Below, in pieces: positions 46,068 through 55,170 of a DNA stretch of 64,000 bases (position 1 is the first letter of the stretch; each line of letters opens with the position of its first letter). Origin of the DNA: Oscillospiraceae bacterium (lineage in GTDB: Bacteria; Bacillota; Clostridia; Oscillospirales; Acutalibacteraceae). The position numbers and the translations under genes were made by a program. The stretch spans positions 356,824 through 420,823 of the forward strand of contig JALCPP010000001.1 in assembly GCA_022650485.1 (NCBI GenBank), in the 5' to 3' direction. The notes beneath the pieces were generated by a model. That model did no database searches and had not been told where the DNA came from. It saw only the letters and a list, made by a program, of their open reading frames with translations.

Positions 46068-46552
46068 TAAAAATAGACGCCGTTGTTTTCCAGTTCATCC
46101 AGCACATCGTCCCCCGTAAGGTCAACGTTGTACGGGGTAATAATAAACGTGCTGGTGGCAACGCGCTTAATTTTCCCGCCGTTCGCATAGGCAACACCGC
46201 TCAGAAAATCAATAATTCTGCGGGACACGTCCTTGTTGGTGTTTTCCAGGTTCAACACAACCGTGTGCATTTTTAGAAGCTCGTCCGCAATGGCACAGGT
46301 ATCCTCCCCAAAGCGCTCCGGCTTAAAGAGCACGACTTGAAGCTGCGTTGTCGCGTGGATATTAACCACCTTGTTATTGGAATTGATCGCCTGCATACGC
46401 CGAATTGCCTCACGCTGCTGAAGCTCCGCTTCGTTTTCCTGTTTATCCCCAGCCATTGAATTTACCTCTTCCGGCTCTTCCTCGTAGCCATATTCATATT
46501 CATCCTCGGGCGGATTCCACATGTCCTTGATTTTTTCTACTAACCCGGCCAT
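46067..46552 (-). CDS. sepF: SepF, FtsZ-associated division protein
   Basis: A 161-residue protein: an N-terminal amphipathic membrane anchor (AGLVEKIKDMWNPPEDEY), an acidic linker, and the SepF core (VVLFKPERFGEDTCAIADEL; RIIDFLSGVAYANGGKIK). It tethers and bundles FtsZ filaments at the septum. GGAGGTG precedes the ATG. Confidence 0.94.
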   Translation of the reverse strand: MAGLVEKIKDMWNPPEDEYEYGYEEEPEEVNSMAGDKQENEAELQQREAIRRMQAINSNNKVVNIHATTQLQVVLFKPERFGEDTCAIADELLKMHTVVLNLENTNKDVSRRIIDFLSGVAYANGGKIKRVATSTFIITPYNVDLTGDDVLDELENNGVYF

Positions 46553-46581
46553 AAACGAACACCTCCAAAAGCCTGTCTTTA

Positions 46582-47316
46582 TTAATGATAGTTTCTCGGT
46601 CCAAACAGAGCAGAACCCACACGAACAAGGTTCGCGCCTGCCAAAATTGCCTGATAATAATCGGCGGACATTCCCATTGACAAAAAGTCCATAGATACAT
46701 TATCTATTTTTTTGCTCTTTATGTCAATAAAATATTGGTGCATCTGTGAAAAATAATTCATTGTTTCTTTTTCAGGCGCTCCGGCCGGCGGAATTGCCAT
46801 CAAACCGCGAATCCGAATTCCGGGCAACGCGGCTGCAGCATCGACCAGTTCATAGAGATTCTGGGGCAAAACGCCGGATTTATTCGCTTCCTGCCCAATA
46901 TTAACTTCAATTAATATATCGGTCGAAAGATTCTTCTTTTCACTTAATCTGGAAATTTCCTTTGCAAGTTTCATTTGATCCACAGACTGAATCATGGAAA
47001 CCTGACCGACCAGATATTTTACCTTATTGGTCTGCAAATGACCGATAAAATGAAGCTCACAGTTTGAAAGGTCGTAAGAAGTATATTTATCACGCAGTTC
47101 CTGCACCCTGTTTTCACCAATATGGTCAATGCCAAGTGCAATTCCCCGGTTGATTACTTCCACCGGCACGGTTTTCGTCGCGGCCAGCAAAGTGATCTCT
47201 TTCGGTGACTTTCCGCTTTGAACGGCGGCTTCCTCAATTCTGCCGCGTACCACTTTCAAATTTTCTTCCACATCTAAAAAGCGCTGTTCCAATTCACTGG
47301 ACAACTTTTCCGTCAT
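46582..47316 (-). CDS. yggS: YggS-type PLP homeostasis protein
   Basis: A 244-residue alanine-racemase-like barrel protein (PLPBP/YlmE). The PLP-binding lysine is in LLAATKTVP; other family segments are GENRVQEL, HFIGHLQTNK and SMGMSADYYQAI. It buffers pyridoxal phosphate. The ATG at 47316 overlaps the end of the HlyD-like gene by 23 bases. It sits just upstream of sepF, its usual position in Firmicutes. Confidence 0.93.
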   Translation of the reverse strand: MTEKLSSELEQRFLDVEENLKVVRGRIEEAAVQSGKSPKEITLLAATKTVPVEVINRGIALGIDHIGENRVQELRDKYTSYDLSNCELHFIGHLQTNKVKYLVGQVSMIQSVDQMKLAKEISRLSEKKNLSTDILIEVNIGQEANKSGVLPQNLYELVDAAAALPGIRIRGLMAIPPAGAPEKETMNYFSQMHQYFIDIKSKKIDNVSMDFLSMGMSADYYQAILAGANLVRVGSALFGPRNYH

Positions 47317-48586
47317 ATAAATCGGTCCCTTCCACAACTACTTCATCATGCAGCTGAATCGTTTTATCCGTCATCAAAGTGCCTTTCTCCGGATTCGGGT
47401 CGCAAATCACATAATTGTCCGTACTGTAAAGAGGCACCACCTGACGGAAATCCACTTGATTCCCATTGAGGGCATAAATTCCGCTGACTTCTTTTTTCAC
47501 TTTTTGGGCTTTCCCTTTTTCGTCCTTGACCGTTTTTGTCACTGTTTCAAAGTGAAGCGCCTTCCGGCTGACACGAATTCCCGTATATTGCCGGATTACT
47601 ACCTGCGCTGTTTCCTTTCGGATCGACGCCAGTTCCGAATTCATGTAATTACAGCGAAGAACAATTGCCGCCGACGCGTCTGAGCCAGCTTGATTTACCG
47701 CCGCAACAGACGCAGGCACCTCCATATTTGAAGCGAACGGAAACTGAAGGGTCACAGTGCCGCCGTCCGCTAACCGCCGGAATTCGGCGGCCTGGTCGGA
47801 AGACACATTAAATGCAAAATACCATTCATAGTTTTTGCTGATTTTACCGGGTGATTCTCCGGCGGTTGACTTTGCTTTCAGCGCCGTCTGAATCTGGTCA
47901 CAGGTCAGACCCCGAACACTGGAAAAATCAATTGCCGTTTCAAACCCATCGGTAGAGGGAATGAAATACCCTGAAGCCGGCGACACAATTTTTCCAAGCG
48001 CGGTTCCCTGCTGTTTCACCAGTTCGCCGCGTTTTGCCTGAAGTTCCGTCAGCCTTGCACGAAAATCGGTCACCTCTCCCGTAACAATCTGCCGCTCATT
48101 AATCAGGTACTGCAGTTCCTCCCTTGATTCTGTCAGGGAAGGGAACGACCCCGATATGGTCTGGCCGATCATTCCGCAGATCTGGCGCCGGATGCGCTCA
48201 TCCAGCACATCCGGACTGGCGGTATAGGTGTCACCCGGCATTTGAAGCGCTTCCAGCCGTTTGATCTCGCTGTCCACAACCGCAATTTCATGCCGCGCGG
48301 CCGCCTGCTGCGCGCTGGAATAAATCTGTGCGACGGTCCCGCCGCTTGCAATTTTATCCCCCGCAGAAAGAATATAATCGATTACGCCGCTGTCCCCGCC
48401 TTTCAGCAGAGTTTCATCGCGCACAACGATTCCGCTCACCTGCACGGAATCAGATGCGGAAAAATAGGAAGCTGTTTCCGTCTGAGTTCCGCTGTAATGT
48501 GACTGGTAAATCTGGTAACCAACATAAAGAAACAACAGACAGGCAATCGCCAATGTCGCAAGCCGTCTGATAAGAGGTTGATTCAT
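47294..48586 (-). CDS. HlyD-like membrane-fusion protein, orphan
   Basis: A 430-residue protein with one N-terminal transmembrane helix (LATLAIACLLFLYVGYQIY), a lipoyl/biotinyl-like half (SGIVVRDETLLKGGDSGVID), a central coiled coil (residues 80-190) and a beta-barrel C-terminal part. This is the architecture of HlyD/membrane-fusion adaptors, which normally pair with an exporter. No exporter gene is nearby, and the position between miaA and yggS-sepF suggests an envelope or division role. The ATG overlaps the miaA stop. Confidence 0.75.
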   Translation of the reverse strand: MNQPLIRRLATLAIACLLFLYVGYQIYQSHYSGTQTETASYFSASDSVQVSGIVVRDETLLKGGDSGVIDYILSAGDKIASGGTVAQIYSSAQQAAARHEIAVVDSEIKRLEALQMPGDTYTASPDVLDERIRRQICGMIGQTISGSFPSLTESREELQYLINERQIVTGEVTDFRARLTELQAKRGELVKQQGTALGKIVSPASGYFIPSTDGFETAIDFSSVRGLTCDQIQTALKAKSTAGESPGKISKNYEWYFAFNVSSDQAAEFRRLADGGTVTLQFPFASNMEVPASVAAVNQAGSDASAAIVLRCNYMNSELASIRKETAQVVIRQYTGIRVSRKALHFETVTKTVKDEKGKAQKVKKEVSGIYALNGNQVDFRQVVPLYSTDNYVICDPNPEKGTLMTDKTIQLHDEVVVEGTDLYDGKVVQ

Positions 48587-49530
48587 GTTAATTTCCACCC
48601 CTTTTTGAGAAGGACAGCCTCCGCTTTACGGCAGACAGATTCAAAATCTGGTTCTTCATCTATTTCAATCCATACCGCCTGCTCCTGCCGGTAAAACCAG
48701 GTTCGCTGACGTTTGGCATAGCGGCGGCTTTCCTGTTTTACATGCTCCACAGCTTCTGAAAGATCGCTTGTTTTGTCAAAATAAGGGATAAATTCTTTAT
48801 ATCCGATTGCCTGACGCGCCGTTATCCCTTCCGGAAGAGATAAAACTTTTTTTGCTTCCTGAAGCAGACCGGCCCGCATCATTTTGTCAACACGGCGGTT
48901 AATCGCGTCGTACAGCTTACTTCTGTCACGGTAATCCAAGCCGATCAGGCACGCGTCATAGGGGGAAGGCTCCCGGTGGGAACGCTCAATCTGTTCCGTC
49001 ATGGTTATACCCGTCGTACGGTAAATTTCGATAGCACGCACCAGCCGCCCCGCATTATTCGGATGAATCCGCTTTGCGGACTGAGGGTCAAAGCTGTTCA
49101 GTTCGTCCCACAGAGTCTGAGGGCCCCGCTCCTCTGCCTGCCGGAACAATGCCGCGCGCAGCGCTTCATCCCGCCCTTCCGGCGAAAAATTCAGGTGATG
49201 AAGCAGGGATGCGACATATAGCCCGGTTCCCCCCGCAAGGATGGGAAGATGACCGCGCTCGCGGATTTCACGGATACATTGGGAAGCCAAAGTGACATAA
49301 TCAGCAACGCTGAACGGCTGCTCCGGGTTTTGAAACCCGATTAGATGATGAGGAATCCCGTTCATTTCCTCCCTCGCCGGCTGCGCCGTACCAATCGGAA
49401 GGCCGCGGTAAATCTGCATGGAATCAGCGGACACAACCTCGCCGTGAAAATGCAGAGCCAGCTCAACCGCAAGGCGGCTCTTCCCCGTGGCGGTCGGTCC
49501 GATAACAGCCGCAACCGGAATCTGTTTCAT
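48583..49530 (-). CDS. miaA: tRNA dimethylallyltransferase
   Basis: Adds the isopentenyl group to A37 of UNN-decoding tRNAs; MiaB (55-56.6 kb) then thiolates it. The 315 residues include the P-loop GPTATGKSRLAVELA, the catalytic VSADSMQIYRGLPIGTAQP and TGLYVASLL. Its ATG shares a base with the mutL stop. Confidence 0.96.
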   Translation of the reverse strand: MKQIPVAAVIGPTATGKSRLAVELALHFHGEVVSADSMQIYRGLPIGTAQPAREEMNGIPHHLIGFQNPEQPFSVADYVTLASQCIREIRERGHLPILAGGTGLYVASLLHHLNFSPEGRDEALRAALFRQAEERGPQTLWDELNSFDPQSAKRIHPNNAGRLVRAIEIYRTTGITMTEQIERSHREPSPYDACLIGLDYRDRSKLYDAINRRVDKMMRAGLLQEAKKVLSLPEGITARQAIGYKEFIPYFDKTSDLSEAVEHVKQESRRYAKRQRTWFYRQEQAVWIEIDEEPDFESVCRKAEAVLLKKGWKLT

Positions 49531-51440
49531 CACTGAATCCTCCCAAACTGGCGTTCCAAATCTTTGCGCCGAAGCAAAAACGATACCGGCCTGCCGTGCG
49601 GGCAGTACCGGACGTCCTCCTGTTCCACCCGGCGGGCCAGAGCGGCAAGCTCCGTCGGGGACGTATCGTCGCCCGCCTTCACCGCGGCTCGACAGGCAAT
49701 GTTATGGTACAGCCAATCTACTTTCCGAATTGTCAGATCGCTTTTATTCGCGGCAAGATATCCCGCAATTTCCATGACTGCGGCAGAAACGTCACCGTTT
49801 TCAAGAACCATCGGGGCACTTCGCACCAACACGGTGCCTCCGCCGAAATCTTCCAGTTCGAACCCCGCTTGCCTGCAGAGATCGAGCGACGCGAGAACCG
49901 CCGAGTATTCATTTTTTTCCAGCATGACCGGAATCGGCTCTAAAAGCAGCTGGCTAAACGTTTCCCCGCCGTCTTTTTTCAGCTTTTCATACAGCATGCG
50001 CTCGTGAGCGGCATGCTTGTCGACAAAGACCAGACTGTCGCCGCGTTCCAGCACAATATAAGTGCCGAAGGCCTCCCCGATCAGGCGTTCCGGAATTTCT
50101 TGCGCATTCCCGTCAGTCGGCTGCGGCGCGTCAGCCGCGTCCTCTCGCACAGATGAAACAAACAGTGCCTCTGCGCGATCAGCCGAATCCGTTGGATTTT
50201 CGCAGCGGCTTTCTTCTTTCACATCACACCCGGCAGAGGAAACCGTATCCGGAAGATCGTCGGCTTCAATGTCACAGGCGGAATCATGCAGAGAATAGCT
50301 TCTCCCCTTTGCTGGAGGAGGGACCTGCGGGAAATGGGTTGAAACACTTGCAGACTCCTTTATGGGGGAAAGCCGGATCTGCACCGGATTTTCAGGCTGA
50401 ATGGGGCGTGAAATACGCTCTTCTCTCGGCAGTGCAATGACGGGAGTGGTGTCCTCCCGGTTCAGGGCTGTTTTTACACCGTGATACACGACGTCGAAAA
50501 CAGGTTTTTCATTGAGAAAGCGCACTTCCATTTTGGTCGGATGAACATTGACATCCACCGTTCCAAGCGGAATTTCAATATGCAGCACACAGGCCGGATG
50601 CTTCCCAACCATCAAAGATCCCTTGAATGCCTCTTGCAGCGCGACGGAAGCGGTGCGGGTACGGACATAGCGACCGTTGATAAAGAAATTCTGCATACTC
50701 CGATTCGGACGGGCCGCGGACGGCTTCGAGACAAATCCGCTGAGCTTTACCCCGTTCAGTTCATACTTTACAGGAATCAGTCCTGCGGTAAATTCTCGGC
50801 CGTAAACCGCGTAGATGGCAGATTTCAGTTTTCCGTCCCCCGGCGTATGAAGTGTTTCCTTCCCGTCACGCAAAAAGCGAAAAGAAACTTCCGGATGGGA
50901 CAAAGCTGTTTTATCCACAACGGCAGCGACCGCGTTTCCTTCGGTCACGTCTTTTTTCAAAAACTTCATTCGCGCAGGCGTGTTGTAAAATAAGTCGCGC
51001 ACCACGATCGTAGTCCCGTGCGGGCAGCCGGCATCTTCACAGGTCTGCTCGCCTTCCCCGTCGATTACATAATGCGTGCCCGCAAGTTCCTTCGCCGTGC
51101 GGGTCAAAAGTTCCACATGTGCCACGGCGGCGATAGAGGCGAGTGCTTCGCCGCGAAAGCCAAGCGTAGCGATGCAGTCCAGATCATCCCTGCCGGCAAT
51201 CTTGCTGGTCGCGTGCCGCAGAAACGCAAGCGGAACATCTTCGCGCACAATTCCGCATCCGTCGTCGGCCACACGAAGAAATGTGGTCCCCCCGTTGCGG
51301 ATTTCAACCGTAACACCGGACGCGCCCGCGTCCACGGCGTTTTCCACCAGTTCCTTTGCGGCGGAGGCCGGGCGCTCCACCACTTCGCCCGCTGCAATCA
51401 GCTCAGCTACATGTTTGTCCAGCACATTGATTTTTCCCAC
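49530..51440 (-). CDS. mutL: DNA mismatch repair protein MutL
   Basis: A 636-residue protein with an N-terminal GHKL ATPase (ELVENAVDAGAS; DDGCGI; ATSKI; GFRGEALASI), a poorly conserved linker (about 320-440) and a C-terminal dimerisation/endonuclease domain. The metal-binding motif reads DKHAAHERMLYE (DQHAxxExxxxE in most, so Gln is replaced by Lys) and a late YCPHGRPV supplies zinc-site residues. It acts downstream of MutS. Confidence 0.95.
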   Translation of the reverse strand: MGKINVLDKHVAELIAAGEVVERPASAAKELVENAVDAGASGVTVEIRNGGTTFLRVADDGCGIVREDVPLAFLRHATSKIAGRDDLDCIATLGFRGEALASIAAVAHVELLTRTAKELAGTHYVIDGEGEQTCEDAGCPHGTTIVVRDLFYNTPARMKFLKKDVTEGNAVAAVVDKTALSHPEVSFRFLRDGKETLHTPGDGKLKSAIYAVYGREFTAGLIPVKYELNGVKLSGFVSKPSAARPNRSMQNFFINGRYVRTRTASVALQEAFKGSLMVGKHPACVLHIEIPLGTVDVNVHPTKMEVRFLNEKPVFDVVYHGVKTALNREDTTPVIALPREERISRPIQPENPVQIRLSPIKESASVSTHFPQVPPPAKGRSYSLHDSACDIEADDLPDTVSSAGCDVKEESRCENPTDSADRAEALFVSSVREDAADAPQPTDGNAQEIPERLIGEAFGTYIVLERGDSLVFVDKHAAHERMLYEKLKKDGGETFSQLLLEPIPVMLEKNEYSAVLASLDLCRQAGFELEDFGGGTVLVRSAPMVLENGDVSAAVMEIAGYLAANKSDLTIRKVDWLYHNIACRAAVKAGDDTSPTELAALARRVEQEDVRYCPHGRPVSFLLRRKDLERQFGRIQ

Positions 51441-51469
51441 AGCGCGCCCTTCTTTCTAAGTCGATCGCA

Positions 51470-52006
51470 TTATGACAGGTACAAATCCATAACAAGGTCG
51501 TCGTAATACTGCCCGCCGACCTGAAAATATTTTTTTAACCGCCCCGCCACCTGAAATCCACATTTTCGATAGAGGTGGATTGCCCTTTCATTATTTGCAT
51601 AAACATCCAGATGGATCACTTGAAGCGTCTCATTTTCTTTTGCGAACCGAATCAGTTCGGCCAGCAGCGCGCTCGCCGCACCCAGGCCCCAATACTTTTT
51701 TTTCACGGTAATTCCCAATTCGCAGTTGTGGGCAATTCGCTTTTTACTTTCCCCCGCAAGGTTTGCGGAGCAAACCAGCTCTTCCCCGATGAATCCGACC
51801 AGGAAAAGACTGGATGATTTTTTTGTCTGATTTCGAAGGAATTGCCTTTCTCCCTCGGCACTTATTCGGCAGCCGTCTTTCCCGTAAGTGAGAAAATCAC
51901 TTTCCCCGCCGACAAGATTCATGTAAGCGATCAGCTGTTCCGCGTCGCTTTCTTCCGCCGGCCGGAGCACAAGTTCCCTGCCGTCTTTCAAAATCACCTT
52001 TTTCAT
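51470..52006 (-). CDS. GNAT family N-acetyltransferase
   Basis: A 178-residue acetyltransferase of the RimI/SpeG-like type: acetyl-CoA site KKKYWGLGAASALLAELI, then IHLDVYANNERAIHLYRKCGF, the hallmark C-terminal segment. The ATG at 52006 follows GAGGAAG; the longer upstream frame would overlap mutS. It is inserted between mutS and mutL; the substrate is unknown. Confidence 0.87.
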   Translation of the reverse strand: MKKVILKDGRELVLRPAEESDAEQLIAYMNLVGGESDFLTYGKDGCRISAEGERQFLRNQTKKSSSLFLVGFIGEELVCSANLAGESKKRIAHNCELGITVKKKYWGLGAASALLAELIRFAKENETLQVIHLDVYANNERAIHLYRKCGFQVAGRLKKYFQVGGQYYDDLVMDLYLS

Positions 52007-52041
52007 AAGTGCTTCCTCTTTTCCGCGTTGCGCAAACCGGG

Positions 52042-54663
52042 CTATTTTGCGAGTTTGGTCAGTTCGAACAAGGTATTCATGCACTCAATCGGCGTCAGGG
52101 TATTGACGTCCAGAGTATTGAGCTTGTCCATAATCTCCGTCTGATTGGGAGGAGTCAGGGAAATTTGCAGGCTTCCCGCATCTTCTTCCTGCTTTTTTCC
52201 TCGCTGTTTCGGCGGAGAAACTGCATTTCCGCTGTTCAGTTCGGCTAAAATCTGTTTTGCGCGTGTAATGATGCGGTTTGGAACTCCGGCAAGCTTTGCG
52301 ACTTCAACCCCGTAGCTGTCATCCGCACCACCGCGCACAATGCGGCGCAGAAACGTAATGTCATCCCCGCGCTTTTTGACAGCGATATTGTAATTCTTAA
52401 TTCCGGGAATCAGATTTTCAAGCTCCGTCAGCTCATGGTAATGCGTCGCGAACAGCGTCTTTGCGCCGAGCAGTCTGCGGTCCGCTACATATTCCAGCAC
52501 CGCGCGGGCGATGCTCATGCCGTCAAACGTAGAGGTTCCACGCCCGATTTCATCCAAAATCAACAAGCTGTCTTTCGTGGCTTCTTTGACTATTTCTGCC
52601 ACTTCCGACATTTCGACCATAAAGGTTGATTGGCCGGAAGCCAGATCATCCGATGCGCCCACGCGGGTAAAAATGGCATCCACAACGCCCACTTCCGCGC
52701 TTGCCGCCGGAACAAAACAGCCCACCTGAGCCATAACGGCGATCAGAGCAATCTGCCGCATATAGGTGGATTTTCCCGCCATATTCGGGCCGGTAATAAT
52801 CGCGACCCGGTTTTCGCCCCGGTCCAGTTCCACATCATTCGGAACAAACGGTTCCTCTGAAAGCGCCTCCACAACAGGGTGGCGGCTTTCCTTTAAAATG
52901 ATTTTTCCGCTCAGGCTCACAAGCGGGCGCACATATTTGCGGTCGGACGAAACCTGTGCGAACGACAGCAAAACATCCAGCCGCGCAATCGCGGCGGCTG
53001 TTTTCTGCACACGGCTCATCTGGGATGCGACCCGCCCCCGAACAGAATCAAAAAGCTGGTACTCCAGCTGCACCGATTTGTCATGTGCGCCGAGGATACG
53101 GCCTTCCAGTTCCTTGAGCTCCGGGGTGATAAAACGCTCGCAGTTGGTCAGTGTCTGCTTGCGGATGTATTCGGGCGGCGCCTGGTCTTTATAGGAATTA
53201 CTGATTTCTATGTAGTAACCGAACACGCGGTTGTATCCGACTTTCAGTTTTGGGATACCGGTCCGTTCGCGCTCCTGCGCTTCAATTTTTGCAATCACGC
53301 CGCGCCCGTCGCTCATATCCCCTTTCAGCAGATCCAGTTCCTCGTTGAATCCGGGGCGGATGATACCGCCTTCACGGACGGAAAACGGAGGCTCGTCCAC
53401 GATGGACCGCTCAATCAGGTCACGAATATCCTGAAGTTCATCCATCCCACCCCAGATGCTCCGCAGCAATTCGGAGCGGGAATCTTTCAGCAGAGACTTG
53501 AGTGCCGGAAGGGACTCGCAGGCAAACGACAGGCTTTTCAGTTCCCTGCCGTTTGAAGTTCCATAAACCACACGGGACATCAGCCGTTCCATGTCGTGAA
53601 TAGAGGAAAGGCGCCCTGCAAGACCGTCCCTTAAAATACTGTCTTCGGAAAGTTCCTCCACCGCATTCAGTCTGCGGCCAATCTGTGCCGGATTGAGCAG
53701 TGGATTTTCAAGCCAGCTGCGAATGAGGCGTTTTCCCATTGCGGTTTTCGTGCGGTCCAGAACCCACAACAGCGACCCGCGCTTTTCTTTGCTGCGCATG
53801 GTTTCAAGCAGTTCGAGATTGCGGCGTGTATTCAGGCTCAGACGCATGTACTGGGTTCCGCTGTAAAGGTCCAGTTCCTCCATGCGTTCCAATCCGGTCC
53901 GCTCGGTCCGTTTCAGGTATTTGAGCAGCGCGCCGACCGCACGTGTGATCTCCGGCTGTTCGGAAAGGCTGAGTTCATCCAAATCTTTTTTATGAAACTG
54001 TTCCAAGACCAGCGGCGCACAGGTTTCCGAAGAAAAATCATCGGCAGACAGCAGTTCCAGATTAACGCTCAAGCGTTTTTTGATAAAGTTTGGCAGCGTG
54101 CTTAAATCCAGCGCTTCCTGCCCGATTAAAATTTCACGCGGTGAAAACCGACTCAGCTCATTAATCAATCGCTGGGTCAGTTCCTCCGCATTTTTTCCAG
54201 TTAAAACCGTTGCGTGCAGCTCCCCTGTGGAAATATCCGCAAAGCAGACACCGGCCTGCGTTCCCGCAACACACAGCGAACAGATATAATTGTTGCGCGA
54301 TTCGTCCAGCATACTGCTTTCCAGCACCGTACCGGGCGTAACGACGCGAATAATGTCCCTTTTCACCAAACCTTTTGCAGTGGCGGGATTCTCCATCTGC
54401 TCACAAATCGCCACTTTATAGCCCTTTGCAATCAGCCGCGCAACATAGGTTTCGTAACTGTGAAACGGAACTCCGCACATTGGGGCCCGCTCCGGCTGTC
54501 CGCAGTCGCGCCCCGTCAGTGTCAGTTCCAGTTCACGCGACGCAAGTTTCGCATCGTCGTAGAACATTTCGTAAAAATCACCGAGGCGGAAAAACAGGAT
54601 GGTATCCGGGTATTGTTTCTTAAGATCAAAATATTGCTTCATCATGGGGGATAATTCCGCCAT
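52042..54663 (-). CDS. mutS: DNA mismatch repair protein MutS
   Basis: A full-length 873-residue MutS. It has the mismatch-contacting Phe-x-Glu in LGDFYEMFYDDAK (residues 27-39), Walker A ITGPNMAGKST (about 620), and the ABC-type motifs DEIGRGTSTFDG and FATHYHEL. It recognises base mismatches and recruits MutL. It lies between the YlbF-family gene and the GNAT/mutL pair. Confidence 0.97.
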   Translation of the reverse strand: MAELSPMMKQYFDLKKQYPDTILFFRLGDFYEMFYDDAKLASRELELTLTGRDCGQPERAPMCGVPFHSYETYVARLIAKGYKVAICEQMENPATAKGLVKRDIIRVVTPGTVLESSMLDESRNNYICSLCVAGTQAGVCFADISTGELHATVLTGKNAEELTQRLINELSRFSPREILIGQEALDLSTLPNFIKKRLSVNLELLSADDFSSETCAPLVLEQFHKKDLDELSLSEQPEITRAVGALLKYLKRTERTGLERMEELDLYSGTQYMRLSLNTRRNLELLETMRSKEKRGSLLWVLDRTKTAMGKRLIRSWLENPLLNPAQIGRRLNAVEELSEDSILRDGLAGRLSSIHDMERLMSRVVYGTSNGRELKSLSFACESLPALKSLLKDSRSELLRSIWGGMDELQDIRDLIERSIVDEPPFSVREGGIIRPGFNEELDLLKGDMSDGRGVIAKIEAQERERTGIPKLKVGYNRVFGYYIEISNSYKDQAPPEYIRKQTLTNCERFITPELKELEGRILGAHDKSVQLEYQLFDSVRGRVASQMSRVQKTAAAIARLDVLLSFAQVSSDRKYVRPLVSLSGKIILKESRHPVVEALSEEPFVPNDVELDRGENRVAIITGPNMAGKSTYMRQIALIAVMAQVGCFVPAASAEVGVVDAIFTRVGASDDLASGQSTFMVEMSEVAEIVKEATKDSLLILDEIGRGTSTFDGMSIARAVLEYVADRRLLGAKTLFATHYHELTELENLIPGIKNYNIAVKKRGDDITFLRRIVRGGADDSYGVEVAKLAGVPNRIITRAKQILAELNSGNAVSPPKQRGKKQEEDAGSLQISLTPPNQTEIMDKLNTLDVNTLTPIECMNTLFELTKLAK

Positions 54664-54738
54664 ACTTACAAACCGCCTCCGTATATTTTTCCATCAATAT
54701 GTGAATCAGACCCACAGCCGTCAAAAATTCTGAGCCGG

Positions 54739-55146
54739 TCAGTGGCATCCGCTACAGGAACCGCATTCGCCGCCGCAGGAATGTTCTGTATAATCCGCTG
54801 TTTCCGGGTCCGCGCCGTTCGCGCTCTGCTCAATAATCGCATTGACACGACGAAGCAGAAGATCCATCTGTGTCTTGGCTTCGTTATAAGCAATCATGCT
54901 CGGAATTTTCATAATCGTTTCATACAGACCGTTCAGTTCCTGCTGATATGCCTGAAGTTTTTCCTGGTCGCGGTCCTGCTTTCTGACTTCCGATTCCATG
55001 GACATCCTCTTCAAATTGTACTGACCGATCATGTCCTGAAGGTGCTTGTCCCCGTCCGTATTCTGAACGGCCAGCTGCATTTTCAGATACCGGTCATCCT
55101 TTTGAATTTCCTTACACAAGTCTCTCGTCATTTGAATAATATCCAT
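54739..55146 (-). CDS. YlbF/YmcA family protein with Cys-rich tail
   Basis: A 135-residue helical protein of the YlbF/YmcA family, with a C-terminal cysteine tail CGGECGSCSGC. In Bacillus, YlbF and YmcA (with YaaT) form a complex carrying [4Fe-4S] clusters that affects RNase Y and sporulation/competence; the tail here could supply cluster ligands. Synteny (miaB - this gene - mutS) matches Bacillus ymcA. Confidence 0.87.
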   Translation of the reverse strand: MDIIQMTRDLCKEIQKDDRYLKMQLAVQNTDGDKHLQDMIGQYNLKRMSMESEVRKQDRDQEKLQAYQQELNGLYETIMKIPSMIAYNEAKTQMDLLLRRVNAIIEQSANGADPETADYTEHSCGGECGSCSGCH

Positions 55147-55170
55147 ATCAGTTCTCCTTTATATAATATA

